Part shown: piece after piece, positions 47,514 to 59,740 of the stretch
Layout of the letters: each line of letters begins with the position of its first letter
How positions within the stretch are numbered: the stretch's first letter is position 1
Assembly: GCA_004352715.1 (NCBI GenBank)
Contig: SCFE01000064.1
Coordinates: 1,389,219 to 1,453,218, forward strand
Direction of reading: 5' to 3'
DNA: 64,000 bases
Source: Hofstenia miamia
Taxonomy: Eukaryota > Xenacoelomorpha > Acoela
Made by a program: the position numbers and the translations under genes
Notes under the pieces: generated by a model
The model's database searches: none
Told to the model about the DNA's origin: nothing
What the model saw: the letters and a program-made list of their open reading frames with translations, nothing else

Positions 47514-48513
47514 NNNNNNNNNNNNNNNNNNNNNNNNNNNNNNNNNNNNNNNNNNNNNNNNNNNNNNNNNNNNNNNNNNNNNNNNNNNNNNNNNNNNNNN
47601 NNNNNNNNNNNNNNNNNNNNNNNNNNNNNNNNNNNNNNNNNNNNNNNNNNNNNNNNNNNNNNNNNNNNNNNNNNNNNNNNNNNNNNNNNNNNNNNNNNNN
47701 NNNNNNNNNNNNNNNNNNNNNNNNNNNNNNNNNNNNNNNNNNNNNNNNNNNNNNNNNNNNNNNNNNNNNNNNNNNNNNNNNNNNNNNNNNNNNNNNNNNN
47801 NNNNNNNNNNNNNNNNNNNNNNNNNNNNNNNNNNNNNNNNNNNNNNNNNNNNNNNNNNNNNNNNNNNNNNNNNNNNNNNNNNNNNNNNNNNNNNNNNNNN
47901 NNNNNNNNNNNNNNNNNNNNNNNNNNNNNNNNNNNNNNNNNNNNNNNNNNNNNNNNNNNNNNNNNNNNNNNNNNNNNNNNNNNNNNNNNNNNNNNNNNNN
48001 NNNNNNNNNNNNNNNNNNNNNNNNNNNNNNNNNNNNNNNNNNNNNNNNNNNNNNNNNNNNNNNNNNNNNNNNNNNNNNNNNNNNNNNNNNNNNNNNNNNN
48101 NNNNNNNNNNNNNNNNNNNNNNNNNNNNNNNNNNNNNNNNNNNNNNNNNNNNNNNNNNNNNNNNNNNNNNNNNNNNNNNNNNNNNNNNNNNNNNNNNNNN
48201 NNNNNNNNNNNNNNNNNNNNNNNNNNNNNNNNNNNNNNNNNNNNNNNNNNNNNNNNNNNNNNNNNNNNNNNNNNNNNNNNNNNNNNNNNNNNNNNNNNNN
48301 NNNNNNNNNNNNNNNNNNNNNNNNNNNNNNNNNNNNNNNNNNNNNNNNNNNNNNNNNNNNNNNNNNNNNNNNNNNNNNNNNNNNNNNNNNNNNNNNNNNN
48401 NNNNNNNNNNNNNNNNNNNNNNNNNNNNNNNNNNNNNNNNNNNNNNNNNNNNNNNNNNNNNNNNNNNNNNNNNNNNNNNNNNNNNNNNNNNNNNNNNNNN
48501 NNNNNNNNNNNNN
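47514..48513. other. Assembly gap, exactly 1000 N
   Basis: The round number suggests a placeholder of unknown true length; AT repeats flank it on the right. Any frame through it is meaningless. Confidence 0.98.
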
Positions 48514-50480
48514 ATATATATATATATATAATAATTTATTTCCTATATAGCGCGGCCACTCTTGACAGATTCTAAGGGGCTAAAATTTTACAAAAATTAA
48601 TTACAGGCTTCGGCAAACAAATAAGCTTTTAGTTGGGATGTTAGCTCTTTGATGTATATGGGTAGGCTGGAAAATTTTCGCGGTGCACAGACCACAAACA
48701 CTGATTCAGTCGAAGCATGATGGGTTCTAAGAACAATAAACGAAATTTCATTTTCAGATCAGAGTGAACGAACACTACGAACAGGAATAAAGAGTTCAGC
48801 TAGGTATTTAGGATCCCTACCATGTATAGCTTTCCATACAAATAAGCAAATGTTGAATAATATTTTTTCCCCAACTGGGAGCCAATGTAAAGACTCTAAG
48901 TAGGGAGTGATGTGATCATAATGATTCAGGTTAAACATTATTCGGATACTTGAATGAAGAACTTTTTTCAAACTGTAAATAGCATATTCTGGACACCCAT
49001 ACAACAGAACATTGCAATGATTGAGCCTGCAAGTTGCAAGTGAGCGGATTAAAATCATAGCAGATTCCTGAGTTAGATAAGTGGTAATCTTATGATGTTC
49101 CTGAGATATAAGTTGCAGGATTTTATTGTATAGGAAGCATGTGATTTCATAGTAAGAGATTCATTATGAATACATCCAAGACTATTCACCTCTTCTTTGG
49201 ATGTGAATAAAGGCCAGCACTAACCAAGGAAAGCTGACTTTAGCCAATTTTCTTCAATTTAGAAGGCAAGCCGAGTACCATTGTTTCAGTTTTATCACAG
49301 TTCAATTTCAAGAACATTGTGCCCATTGATTGGTGGAGAATACCTAGAAGATTTTTGGGATGATAAATCGCTTCCGAAGAAGAATCCAACGAAAAGTAGT
49401 AGTACAATTGGGTGTCATTCGCATACAAATGATGACAAGTATTATGAGTGGAGCAAATGTCAGAAATGAACATATTATATACAGTGAATAGCACCGGTCC
49501 AAGTAATGATCATTGAAGTACTCCATATCCAAAGTGGCTAGACACAGATACCGCATCAACACGCTTCCAATTTCTGAGTGAGATTGTTTTATTTTGAATG
49601 GTTTAATTTAAGCATGCGTAATACGCACCAGCACAGATAAGTTCTCGGGAAACATGTTAAGGTGTGGTTGGACGGAACAAGATATCATAGTGTTATCAGT
49701 AGCACGAGATATGATGAGATCAAGAGTATGAATGGGCTTGTGTAGCTTCACCAACGTTCTGAGAAAGGTTGAATGAATCTAGCAAATTACAGAATTGTGA
49801 AGGCTGGCGGTCATCAAAAAAATCCATGCGGATATTGAAATCACCCACCCAGAAGCCAGTGCTCTGGTCTGAAATATGCAGAATTGCACTAATAATGGAA
49901 TTCCAGAAGGAACTTATGCCAATGTAGATTATTAGCAGGATAAACAAAAGTTATCAATAGCCGTTTGTGACACAATGTAAGAGATAACTCGATGTATTCA
50001 AATGTACAACATTTTCTAGTTTGTGTTCTAGCTAGAGTTTCATTACAAGAAGTCTTGTAAATTATAGCAACACGGTCTCCACCACTGCCCCTAGAAACAT
50101 GCTGAAATTTGTAACCGTCGGGTTTAATGCATTTTATCAACCGCTACTGTTGAGTAGACAAACCCCGTTTCTCCAATCACAGAATGTCAAGATTAAACTC
50201 AAGAATAAAATATAAGGTAGCATTTGGTTTATTACAACAGAGCAAGGATTGATTAAGGCCAATTTTAAATCAAGAGACTGATTTTGAGTATTAGCATTTG
50301 TGGCAAATAGTCAATTCACATTGACAGCCACATTTAAGCCTTTGTGAAACAGCAAGATCACGAATTTTCAAATCATCCCAATTCGCTCCCTGATTTAGTA
50401 TTTTCCAGCGCTTTTTGAGAACGGCTTTTTGAACCTTTAGTTCATTTCCGGGGTTACTGGATAGTTTCGAGACATAACTC
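48514..50480 (-). mobile_element. CR1/L2-like LINE relic
   Basis: Minus strand: endonuclease pieces PDGYKFQHVSR and GGDRVAIIYKTS (about 50120) and GFWVGDFNIRMD (about 49850); RT with HLYANDTQLYYYF (about 49430, YADD changed to YAND); and the C-terminal region LNHCNVLLYGCPEYAIYSLK, ITPYLESLHWLPV, KAIHGRDPKYLAELF (49058-48759), typical of CR1/L2 ORF2. The 3' end near 48530 reads GCGCTATATAGGAAATAAAT, also typical. Many frameshifts. Confidence 0.8.
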
Positions 50481-51764
50481 ATTACTTCCGCTTATCACCG
50501 ACAGATTTCACCGTCAAACATAATGTTCTAGGCCTGCTAAGAGAAGATATAATCTCACCAGCTTAACGAATATCCTCCATTTCAACATAAAGCAATTCAA
50601 CGGTGGTTAAGGACATCGTCAAGTTGAGATTTTTCCATACGAAGACGATCAACGCATAATTTTTTTTACAGTTATCAGAATTAAAGGATGAGTTAAAATT
50701 CTCAATTTTTTTTTCACTAGGTTTTCTAAATTTTTTAACATTAATGTCCATAGATTCATCGGAATGACTGGAGGTAACAATATCATCAATAACAGCTTTT
50801 TAACGTTTATTTTCTACACAACTATTACAAAAAAGTATAAGACTTGATCTAATACCATCCAAAGCAATCAAAATAGATGTTGAAAATCTAGTAAAATGTT
50901 GAGACCAATGCATTCTGTCTTTAATTTCATTTTTAAACAAAATGTTTATATATAGACTAATCTTGAAATGAAAAGGCATAATCTTTCCCAGCACATAGAT
51001 TTTGCGTTCCAAGGCTTGCATGTGTTAAGTAAGATAATCCATGATTATGGAAATCTATATTTAGTTTTTTAATTTTTTTTGATGCCAAATGAAGTTCCGG
51101 TTCTCCACCAAAACCTTATTTCCTGTCTTTAGTAGAAAATGGCTGACTAAACATCATTCACGCAGTGGATCTTCAACTTTCAGAAAACGAATTTCAACTA
51201 CATCCGGCAATGTTTTTATTTTTTATGGGTGTTGGCGAGTTTGACCATTAATCATTTACATGATATTCTTGGTATATTATTGCTAAATCATTTGTCTACA
51301 TTTGAATCCGTAAAGAAAAAGTTCCAATCTATATCAACAGCATTTCTTAAAGTTCCATTGTCAATTTAGTAAAATACGGGAACATGTAAATTGACTTTCG
51401 GAAAGTTTACGAAAAAATATTAGAGTTGTCCTTTGTAAATTACCAAGATAAGTGAAGAATGTTAAAGATCTTAAGGTATTTATATAGTACCTCCTGCTTG
51501 TGTTTTTGCTAAAACAAAATCGCGTTTTAAACAGGTAATTGTTAGATGACAAACTACAACCTTTCAGCAGTGCGCAATGAATTTCATTTAAATTTGTAAA
51601 TATTGCCATTAAATCAGTTTATATTGTAATATGCTAAGTTAATAAAGAAACTTCATCCTTCCCCTTAAGGCTAAATCAGAATAATGGTTATTTTACCTTT
51701 AATTTTCAGCTAGGAAAGACATGCCATAGGTAATACACGTTCACAAAAATTGCAAAGCACCACA
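50481..51764. other. Intergenic; possible LINE ORF1 remnant at 50563-51021 (-)
   Basis: Two minus-strand frames (50751-50563 and 51021-50800) are Lys/Asn-rich and lie where an ORF1 upstream of the LINE would be expected, but they show no diagnostic motif. Otherwise featureless. Confidence 0.3.
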
Positions 51765-52313
51765 GGCCCGTAGCCACGGAGGTTTAAGGGAGAGACCAAC
51801 CTCCTGGGCAACAAAACTAATAACAAACACAACATGTAAAAATAAAATTTTTTATTTCAGTTGTAACTTTGCCCTCATCCATGTCATGAATTGCATTTAT
51901 GATTTGTCAATATTTTCAAAAAGTTTTTGTAGGGCTTCGCCACGCTTTTGGTCATGCACGTGATCACTACTGGATGAACTCCCCGTTAAGAAAATCCCAC
52001 GTATGAAAATTTTTTATTTCAGTTGTAACTTTGCCCTCATCCATGTCATGAATTGCATTTATGAGGTCTTTTTTGTCAATATTTTCAAAAAGTTTTTGTA
52101 GGGCTTCGCTACGCTTTTGGTCATGCACGTGATCACTACTGGATGAACTCCCCGTTAAGAAAATCCCACGTATGCCGATGAATTCAGCATGAAATTTAAA
52201 TTTTGTACAGTCTTAGTAAAAATTTAGTTTAAATTTTAAGAAAGTCTAAATTCTCATCAAACTCTCCTGAATGCGTGACGCCCTCCCTCTTACTTGATGA
52301 TGCTGGCTACGGG
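51765..52313. mobile_element. Short non-autonomous element with 10-bp inverted ends and an internal tandem duplication
   Basis: Ends CCCGTAGCCA (51767-51776) and TGGCTACGGG (52304-52313) are perfect inverted repeats. AAAGCA occurs just outside both ends and may be the target duplication. The interior holds two tandem units, 51844-52005 and 52006-52174, both running from AAAATTTTTTATTTCAG to CCCACGTATG and differing mainly by a few inserted bases. Relatives at 31.1 and 11.4 kb. It lies about 530 bp before ART3. Confidence 0.65.
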
Positions 52314-52839
52314 TCTAAAGCAGCAGAATGGTCTTTGATTTTTATTATTAGAGCTTGAAGAATTTTTAATATATTTGTGTAATAAAACTTAGGTGCTGCA
52401 ACATCATGAACTGAATTTTGAAAACAAATATTACACACCCTATAACAACCTTGGACAAACAACTCATCTTATTTGTCCGATACATTTATCGTAATATTTA
52501 TCTAAAAACTTTTAATGTTGTAAAATATATCATTTATAATTGTATTTTTGATTATTTGGTGAATGCGATTTAAACTCTCTTTACAACTGGTAAGAATTGG
52601 ACTAAAAAAGGCTTTTGCCACTGATCGCGTTTTCATTGTGAAGTTTAGCTATGGATTTGTATGAATTACAAGTAACTATAAATAAGTTATTTGAATAAAC
52701 CATTAGTGTTCGATCAAAACAGTCGTTAGCTGAAAAATCTTCACAAAGTAATTGTGAATCTATGTGATGGAGTATTGCGACATCATAGATATATAACAGA
52801 TGTGTTGTCTAAATAAGGTACTTCCTCAAGTCTATAGCA
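52314..52839. other. 5' flank of ART3
   Basis: No supportable element. CTCAAG just before the start codon at about 52825 could be a 3' splice site for a 5' UTR intron, but this is not testable here. Confidence 0.3.
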
Positions 52840-53982
52840 ATGACAAATAACGGCGAAATTAATAGATTCGTAGATATTAATGGGATAGAAGAAATCTCCA
52901 AAAGTCTAAATTTCAACAAACTCAAAGGATTTTATAACGGAACCCTTGTCTCGGATCGCATGAATATAATTCGTGAATCCATAAACTACATTCGTAGAAA
53001 TTGGAGCAAATATGATGAATTTATGGAGGAAATGAAAACTATTCTTTTATCTACCGGTTTTGATCCAAGCCGCGATTCCAGTTGCTTAGAAAGTGCTGAT
53101 TCCCTATTTAAGAAAAGGGACTGGAAGCATGTCGATGACTATAGTCTCATTGTTTTGTACACCGATCCACTCTTCTACGCAAAGGTCTTTAAAATAGCTT
53201 CAAACATTTTTCGTGATGATGAATCAGTGGATTCTAAGAAACTCATTCAAAGTGCTGTATTTTTGGTAGAACTTTTAAATATTGAACTCTTCAACTACTG
53301 CAATAACAATCCAACTAAAAGCAATTTTAGTGGAATTGTTTATAGAGGAATGTCTGTAAATTCGTCTGATGCGGACGGTTTAAAAAATCTTTTTGATCTT
53401 CCCCTTAAAGAAAGATATATTGCCATTCCATTAGCGCTAACATCTGCCTCTAAAAACGAAAAGATGTCCTTGGATTTTATACAAAAATTTACTAAGCCAG
53501 GAGTTGTCGGTGTTTTGTACAGAATTAAAGTACTTAATCTAAATAAGAAACTGTTAAAAGTTTATAGGAAAATGTTTCCAACATCCGTTGTTTCAACAAT
53601 TTGCTCTGTGGATGTCTCAGAAATATCTGCATTGCCTAAAGAGGAAGAAGTACTGCTCCGAGGAGCCTTCCTACAGTTGCTAAATATTTCACCTTACGAT
53701 AGAAGCTCCATTTCAGAATTGCTGTTAATAGATGCTGTAATGGTGAACAGCAGTCGCGATCACATTCTTACAGCTCATTTGGGTGATCAGGACGCACCAG
53801 CACGAGCTCTTTTCGGAACAATCGTCGGAATCACTAGAGCCTCCTATTGTAGGGATTATTGTATAGAACATAATTTGAGAGATGATGCTGAGAGTTATAC
53901 AGAGTTACTTAATGACCTAACTGAGAAGTATGAATCGCTCACCAATAAAGGTAGGAAATGTTGTAGATGTAACATAGTGTAA
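52840..53982 (+). CDS. Mono-ADP-ribosyltransferase paralogue 3 (380 aa, CaaX-like C-terminus)
   Basis: Single exon with intact frame. Arg169 in IVYRGMSVN, LTSAS, and Glu268-x-Glu270 in PKEEEVLLRGAF form the R-S-ExE signature; here all three positions are Glu. The N-terminal region keeps FNKLKGFYNGTL, RESINYIRRNW and LFKKRDW, and the VNSSRDHILTAHLGDQD block is present. The C-terminus is NKGRKCCRCNIV: basic residues, three cysteines and a last four of Cys-Asn-Ile-Val that fits a CaaX box, as in paralogue 2. AATAAA lies at 54066-54071, giving a very short 3' UTR. No signal peptide; intracellular, probably membrane-linked. Target unknown. Confidence 0.85.
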   Translation: MTNNGEINRFVDINGIEEISKSLNFNKLKGFYNGTLVSDRMNIIRESINYIRRNWSKYDEFMEEMKTILLSTGFDPSRDSSCLESADSLFKKRDWKHVDDYSLIVLYTDPLFYAKVFKIASNIFRDDESVDSKKLIQSAVFLVELLNIELFNYCNNNPTKSNFSGIVYRGMSVNSSDADGLKNLFDLPLKERYIAIPLALTSASKNEKMSLDFIQKFTKPGVVGVLYRIKVLNLNKKLLKVYRKMFPTSVVSTICSVDVSEISALPKEEEVLLRGAFLQLLNISPYDRSSISELLLIDAVMVNSSRDHILTAHLGDQDAPARALFGTIVGITRASYCRDYCIEHNLRDDAESYTELLNDLTEKYESLTNKGRKCCRCNIV

Positions 53983-56159
53983 CAAATGACTTAGATGAAT
54001 ATGAATTTAAAATGGCATTTAGTTCTCATATTTACATTCAAGTTTTCGAAATATGTACATTCAAAAATAAATTACTAGTATATAACACTTAAACGAAAAA
54101 TGCAATATATAAAAACTTTTTTATTTCTCACTTATTATTTATATTTAAAGCACTAATTAAGTCATAGTACGTAGGTTCGTCCACTACATTTAAAAGATGA
54201 TATGCAATCAAAGAAACAACTTATTACTAAAATATATAATGAATGGTAAAATATTGAGATAAGTAGTGTTTATCAGAATAACACATTTTACCTGAGTACT
54301 CGTTGACTCGGACACCAGATCCGATGACCCGTTAAAAGTTTAATTGGGTATTGTTGACGAATTTCGTCATGATTGACAGGCGGCATTCAGTGGCAAAAAA
54401 ACCCTTTGATTTTTCGATTATATTTTTAGTTGCTGTTAATTACTATCAAATAGATTTGAAACTTACATATTTGTGATTTTCTAGTTAAATAAATTAAAAA
54501 GTAAAGAAGACAGAATTCGAATTTCAATCTGGATCAATTTGCTTATGCATTGGGATAAAAAATAGAATATAAGGTGTACATGTAAATTTTTCTTAAATAA
54601 AAATTACCGAGGCAACTGAATACTAGTAGAGACTACAATCCACTGACCAGCTCAAACACAATGACCCTATTGACCTGGTACCTACTGACTCGGTGGTCAC
54701 CCTGGTGTACTTTGAAAGATAGAGATTCTTACTTCATTTTTCATCACGTATCAGTCTATCGAAAAAAATGCAAAAACAATTTGGGTATAATATTTTTTGA
54801 AAATTTAGCTTTTTTAGGTCTTAAAATTTGACATATTCAGTAATCAACGGTGGGTTAATTATATTGGAAACCACTGAGCAATTAGAGCACTCTTCAAATG
54901 ACAAGAAATTAATATCTCTTTAACTGTTTCCTTAAACTTCTAAGATGAAAATATCAACCAATGCTTGTCTGCTTGCCTTGAGAATAACTCTGCCAATTCC
55001 ACTGAAATCTGCAAAATAGTAGCCAAGATCTTTGGTAACGTGCGTGCGCACACATAACTTTACTTTATCATATAGGGAAAAAATCCTCCAATGCATTGAA
55101 ACATGCTAGAAAATGTCATTTACATAGGTAATACTCTCAATTTTAGATATTTATTTTCAGTGTCTTAGTTATATGAAAAGTTTTAAACAAAGTTCTTTCT
55201 TCGCCAATTATATGTAATGTAATATCATACTCTGAATCAGCACCCTATTACAATATTTTTAATCAAAGTAATTGTCTAATTGAATTTTATTAAGTGCGTT
55301 ATCAATTTCTAGCGGTGTCGGAAATGTATACTTTCAGTCATAAATAAGCAATATCAATATTTCTTTCTCCTTGTTTTTTACTCTGCGATTGAACCAGAAA
55401 ATAGTTTAAAAAGTTAAAATTGATTCTACCTATAAGTTTCTGCTATCAAAATCAATCTTGTGAAAATTGCAAGAACATAAAAAATTACAAAATAAAATTT
55501 GAACATTCGATTAGGAAGTTAACGATAAATGACAACGCAATTTGTAATGTTAAATTACAAAATATAAATTTGTTATGCGTGTCTAAGTTCAAGTGTATTT
55601 GTTTAAATTTAGATCAAAATTGAAGCACAAAAAATCAAATCATATTTTCATATATTAGCAAAAATGAGGTGGAAAAATTTCTTGATGCTTTTTTGGAATG
55701 TTATCCCTAGTTAGTCTTACAAATATTTCTTTTCCATTTTTTAACTAACCATTGATGGAAATGAATTTTTACACTCCATGCTTTTCGTTTTGTTGTATAT
55801 TATTACTTTGTACTTGTTTTACAAATTTCTAGTTGGCAATTCTACCTCTCAAATTCTTTGTGAGATGTTTTGTTGTTGAATAATACAAAATATTTATCGT
55901 GTACGTTTATGGATTTACAAATGTAATTTTTTAGAAAAAAAAATTCAAGCATGTAATTGTGACTAATTTGGCGAGGAGAATTCATGTGTACGGTTGGAAA
56001 AACCAAATGTGTAGCAGTTCATCAACTACAAAAGAGTAAATAATAAATTTGTGTCATCATTTCTATGGCAACTACAATAAACTGATGAAGGAATTTGTTC
56101 ATTGACTGCATATCAACTGAATATCTAACTGTATGTAGTGTAAACTGTTGTAAAATTGC
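53983..56159. other. Intergenic, 3' of ART3
   Basis: GACTCGG-containing stretches at about 54300-54345 and 54640-54712 may be the ends of a short non-coding transposon, borders not defined. The frame at 55420-55623 is Lys/Asn-rich and unremarkable. No gene called. Confidence 0.35.
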
Positions 56160-56412
56160 AACAGCAGTGAAAAGTGGAAAAGCCATGTAAAAGTCTACAG
56201 CACATAAAAGCCACAAACCAAATAAACTAAAAAAGATGTACAAAGTCGAAAAAGATGTAAAAGTCTATAAGCACTTAAAATCTACAAACCATAAAACTGA
56301 AAAAGATGTAAAAGTCTACAAACGTGTAAACGCCAAAGACCATATAAAGTGAAAGAAAGGTAAAAGTCGACAGTCATACAAAAGAAGACCAGCGTATAAC
56401 GTCTACAACTTT
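56160..56412. repeat. Degenerate minisatellite, unit about 50-60 bp
   Basis: Four to five diverged units built round the words GAAAAAGATGTAAAAGTCTACAA and AAAATCTACAAACCATAAA. Purine-rich on the plus strand. No coding frame spans it. Confidence 0.6.
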
Positions 56413-59400
56413 GTAAAACTAATATAATAATAGTAAATGTATAAAAATGCATAATATATGTACTAATAGCATTACATGTATAATATTCTAAAAACGAAAT
56501 TTGTCTTTTTACATGTAAGTTTATATGTCTATCTTTTATTAGAAAACGAAATGCATCCTTTGCTTACAATATTAACATGTAAGGATTCACGAAAAACAAG
56601 TAAAATTTCAGTGATTATATAGACAAACCAAACAATAGTAATGCATGGAATTTTTGGCGAAAACACTTAGAATGTTTATTTAACAATAAGGAAAATTTCC
56701 TTAACCACTATGTGCATAGAAAAATTGGTTACATTTTGAACAATATCTTAAAGTTAATAAACATTGCAAATTAATTTTGTTTGTCAACAAATATTATAAT
56801 ATAACAGAATATATTCCAATGACGTCAGAAATGGACAGACGGCCAAAGTACTCATTTGCATCATAGTCACGCAAGATAAGCCCGCCAAGGTCAAAAGATG
56901 GATGTATGGCTTCCAAACGTTGTCTTCATACTAATGTTCAATCAGATTAATTGTAAAATTTTGAATTTTTGAAATTGTAATTATATTGCTGCATGGCTAT
57001 AAATGGTAATTTTGGTGTTATGGCTGTCAGACACACAGTGTACTTCGCAATTATCATTGTACTAAATAGTCAGACCTATTTCAAGTTGCCAATTCAACTC
57101 ATTACTTGAGTAATTATACTGCTTTACCTCAATGGCTTACTGGATTTAGTCATACAAATTCCAAAAACTTCACAATCATCACAGGTAACCTTGACTACAC
57201 ATACTGCACGCAAGATGTAAAGAATTGAGGTAAACTGATAAATGCATATGATATGATTCAATTAATTGAGACTTAATTGCTTGGTCACTGAAATTAAGAT
57301 GCATTATTTGTGTCAAAATCCTTTGGTATAAGCGGGTAAAGCATCAGCAGAGAATGAATTTTTACAAATTATATTTCCTGCATAACATTAGGTGACCGCA
57401 TTATATACTGAGTCTCCAATTCTTCCATCAAAGATTTCTTAATCATCCTTCCATATTTTACTTTATGTATAATTAATTGAAGCAAATCATCAAGGAAAAA
57501 TTCCAATATCACTTTTTTAAAGTAATCATCAACTTTGGTAATATCTTAGTTATTAAGATAAAGTAAAATTTATTTATTTTCCCAGCATTTACAAAATATT
57601 GAAATGTAATAATATTAATAACACAATATTTAATAGTTTTCATTCTCTTCATGCATTTCACAAAACTTTTCCAAAATCGTTAAGACTTCATGATAGATAT
57701 TTGTGTGAAACTCGAATAACTCAGGTTTATTAACTCTAATATTGAGAGTTGTGCCTTTTGTTCCAGTTACATCTCTGATTTTTCAAGTGCCTTTTGCATT
57801 TGCACTATGACCAACAGATTGACAGCATCATATGTTCAAATTTGTTTTATCCCTATATATTTTTTCTCGATCATATCATTCTATTGCATCTATAGGGCGT
57901 TTTCTTCTGTATCTCCTTCCCTTGGTTAAAATTTTCATTCAATTGGTTAAGCTCCCAAATATTTCAATAAATATACGTAGATATCTATATACTGATAAAT
58001 GGTACTCAAGAAAACTCTAGGATGATCAGAACGTGTTGCTCTTAAGTTATCATGAATTTTTGCTGCAATGTAAAATCCGGATGAGCATCCAGAATAGATG
58101 TGATATTATTTATGTCAGAGCTTGATAACTTCATCTCTTCTGGCGTTGGAAATGGCAGTTAATTTATTGATTGTTGCTTAACAGACGTGCAAGATTAAGT
58201 ACATTCAAGTGGTTTATTCTATCACCGATCACTAAACTTTCCTATGAGGTTCCTTCAGATTTGACTTTTCTTAGTTTGCCGACGGGTCTCATAACGTTGA
58301 TAGACATGTCTCAGTAATTTGCTTTTCACAACCTTAAGACAAATTTCTACATTTTCCTTTATTATATGTGCATCAAATTAAGTATATTATTTTGATCCTG
58401 AACATATATATCGCATAAATGGGTACTCTTCCAAAGCCTACAGTGATGCGCATAATTACTTGATGCTTGTGGATTTGTATGCTTAATCTGGTAGGTGTCT
58501 TTTGGGTGAAGACAGGGCGAAGGGGAAACAGTAAAAATTTACATTTTAAATGAATAAGAAAACGATTATATTGACCAAGTAATTAATGATCAAACAAAGT
58601 GAGAAAAAGTTGTAGATAGGAAAGCGCTTCATCAGCAAGGCGGTCATTTTGGTTAGATGATGCAAAAATAATATCATTGTTCTGAGTAAATATGATATGG
58701 TTATATTTTTAGTGAGTGCATTATCTTAGGTGTCACATTGAACAATTGGCTTTTGAGACTGATGTCTCATTGCAATTCAGGTCTTTTGTTTTATTCCTTT
58801 GCAAAATTGCAACAGAAACACAAAATTTGCCCCAATTACCCGTCCCATCCGGATAAAATTTCACCCAATGAGCCATTTATGCCCGTAAAATTGTAAAATA
58901 GAAAATCCAAAGAGCCGATTTGGCCCGCATATTTTTGAAATACAAATAAACAGAAAATTCTTATTAACAAAATATTTGATGTAACAAAGAGGCAGAAAAA
59001 ATATTGCACTTAAGCAAATTTCCTTTGACGACCACTGCTTGAGCTTTAAGAATGTTTGACTTTGCTCGAGGCTATTCTTTGTAGTAATCTTTCTCGCAAC
59101 TGGCCAATTTGTCTCTGACTGAGAAGCAGTTTGAACACCTAGTAAGGCCAAGCAATTTTCTCTAGGTTGGGAAAACTTCATATTTGAATTCAAAAATTCA
59201 AAATATCTTCCACCTCAAATTTGGGTAATTTCACAATTCTATGAAAGCTCGCTTTAGTTCTAAAGATATATAAAATATATTCATATAAACGTCAGTTTAT
59301 TTCTGGCAAAATTCCAGTTGAATGTAAATCGAATTTCAGGTCTTTGATCAAAATATTATCCAATTGCAGAAACAAATGAAAATCAACATATTAAAACTCC

Positions 59401-59662
59401 TGAAACGCAATAATCAATCTGACGTAATTGAACAAACACTTTTGTGAACACGATTTATGTCTTGTTTATTAAGTAAAAGTGGCGATTTGACACAGCTGAT
59501 CCGAAATATTCAAGTGGGTAGTTGACCCGCGATCTAAATAGCCCATGAACAAGTCCTTATGCGACAACCCGGGGACCTGCAAACCGCTGAAACTATTCCT
59601 TTAGTCTCAAACATTTAACTACTCTATTCACACAAACTCATTTCTACAGGTTTTAAAGCAAA
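56413..59662. other. Intergenic, nothing recognised
   Basis: AT-rich. GCCC/CCCG-containing segments at about 58830-58935 and 59520-59580 may be short transposon ends. The minus-strand frame at 58861-59193 has no recognisable motif. Confidence 0.35.
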
Positions 59663-59740
59663 CTGATGTGACGCCATTATTTAAGAAAGAAGATCCCACT
59701 GATTACCTGAATTATAGACCAATTTCAGTCACTATATTTT
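59663..59740 (+). mobile_element. Very short reverse transcriptase relic
   Basis: Encodes VTPLFKKEDPTDYLNYRPIS, the K..DP..YRPIS block near the start of LINE RT domains, then loses similarity. Confidence 0.6.

Noticed and set aside
47510-48550. 346-codon open frame
   Set aside because: It is almost wholly the 1000-N gap plus an AT repeat.
54290-54720. tRNA-like or palindromic GACTCGG segments
   Set aside because: No cloverleaf could be drawn; more likely ends of a small non-coding transposon that I could not delimit.
56160-56412. CRISPR array
   Set aside because: Units diverge, spacing is irregular, there are no unique spacers, and the genome is eukaryotic.
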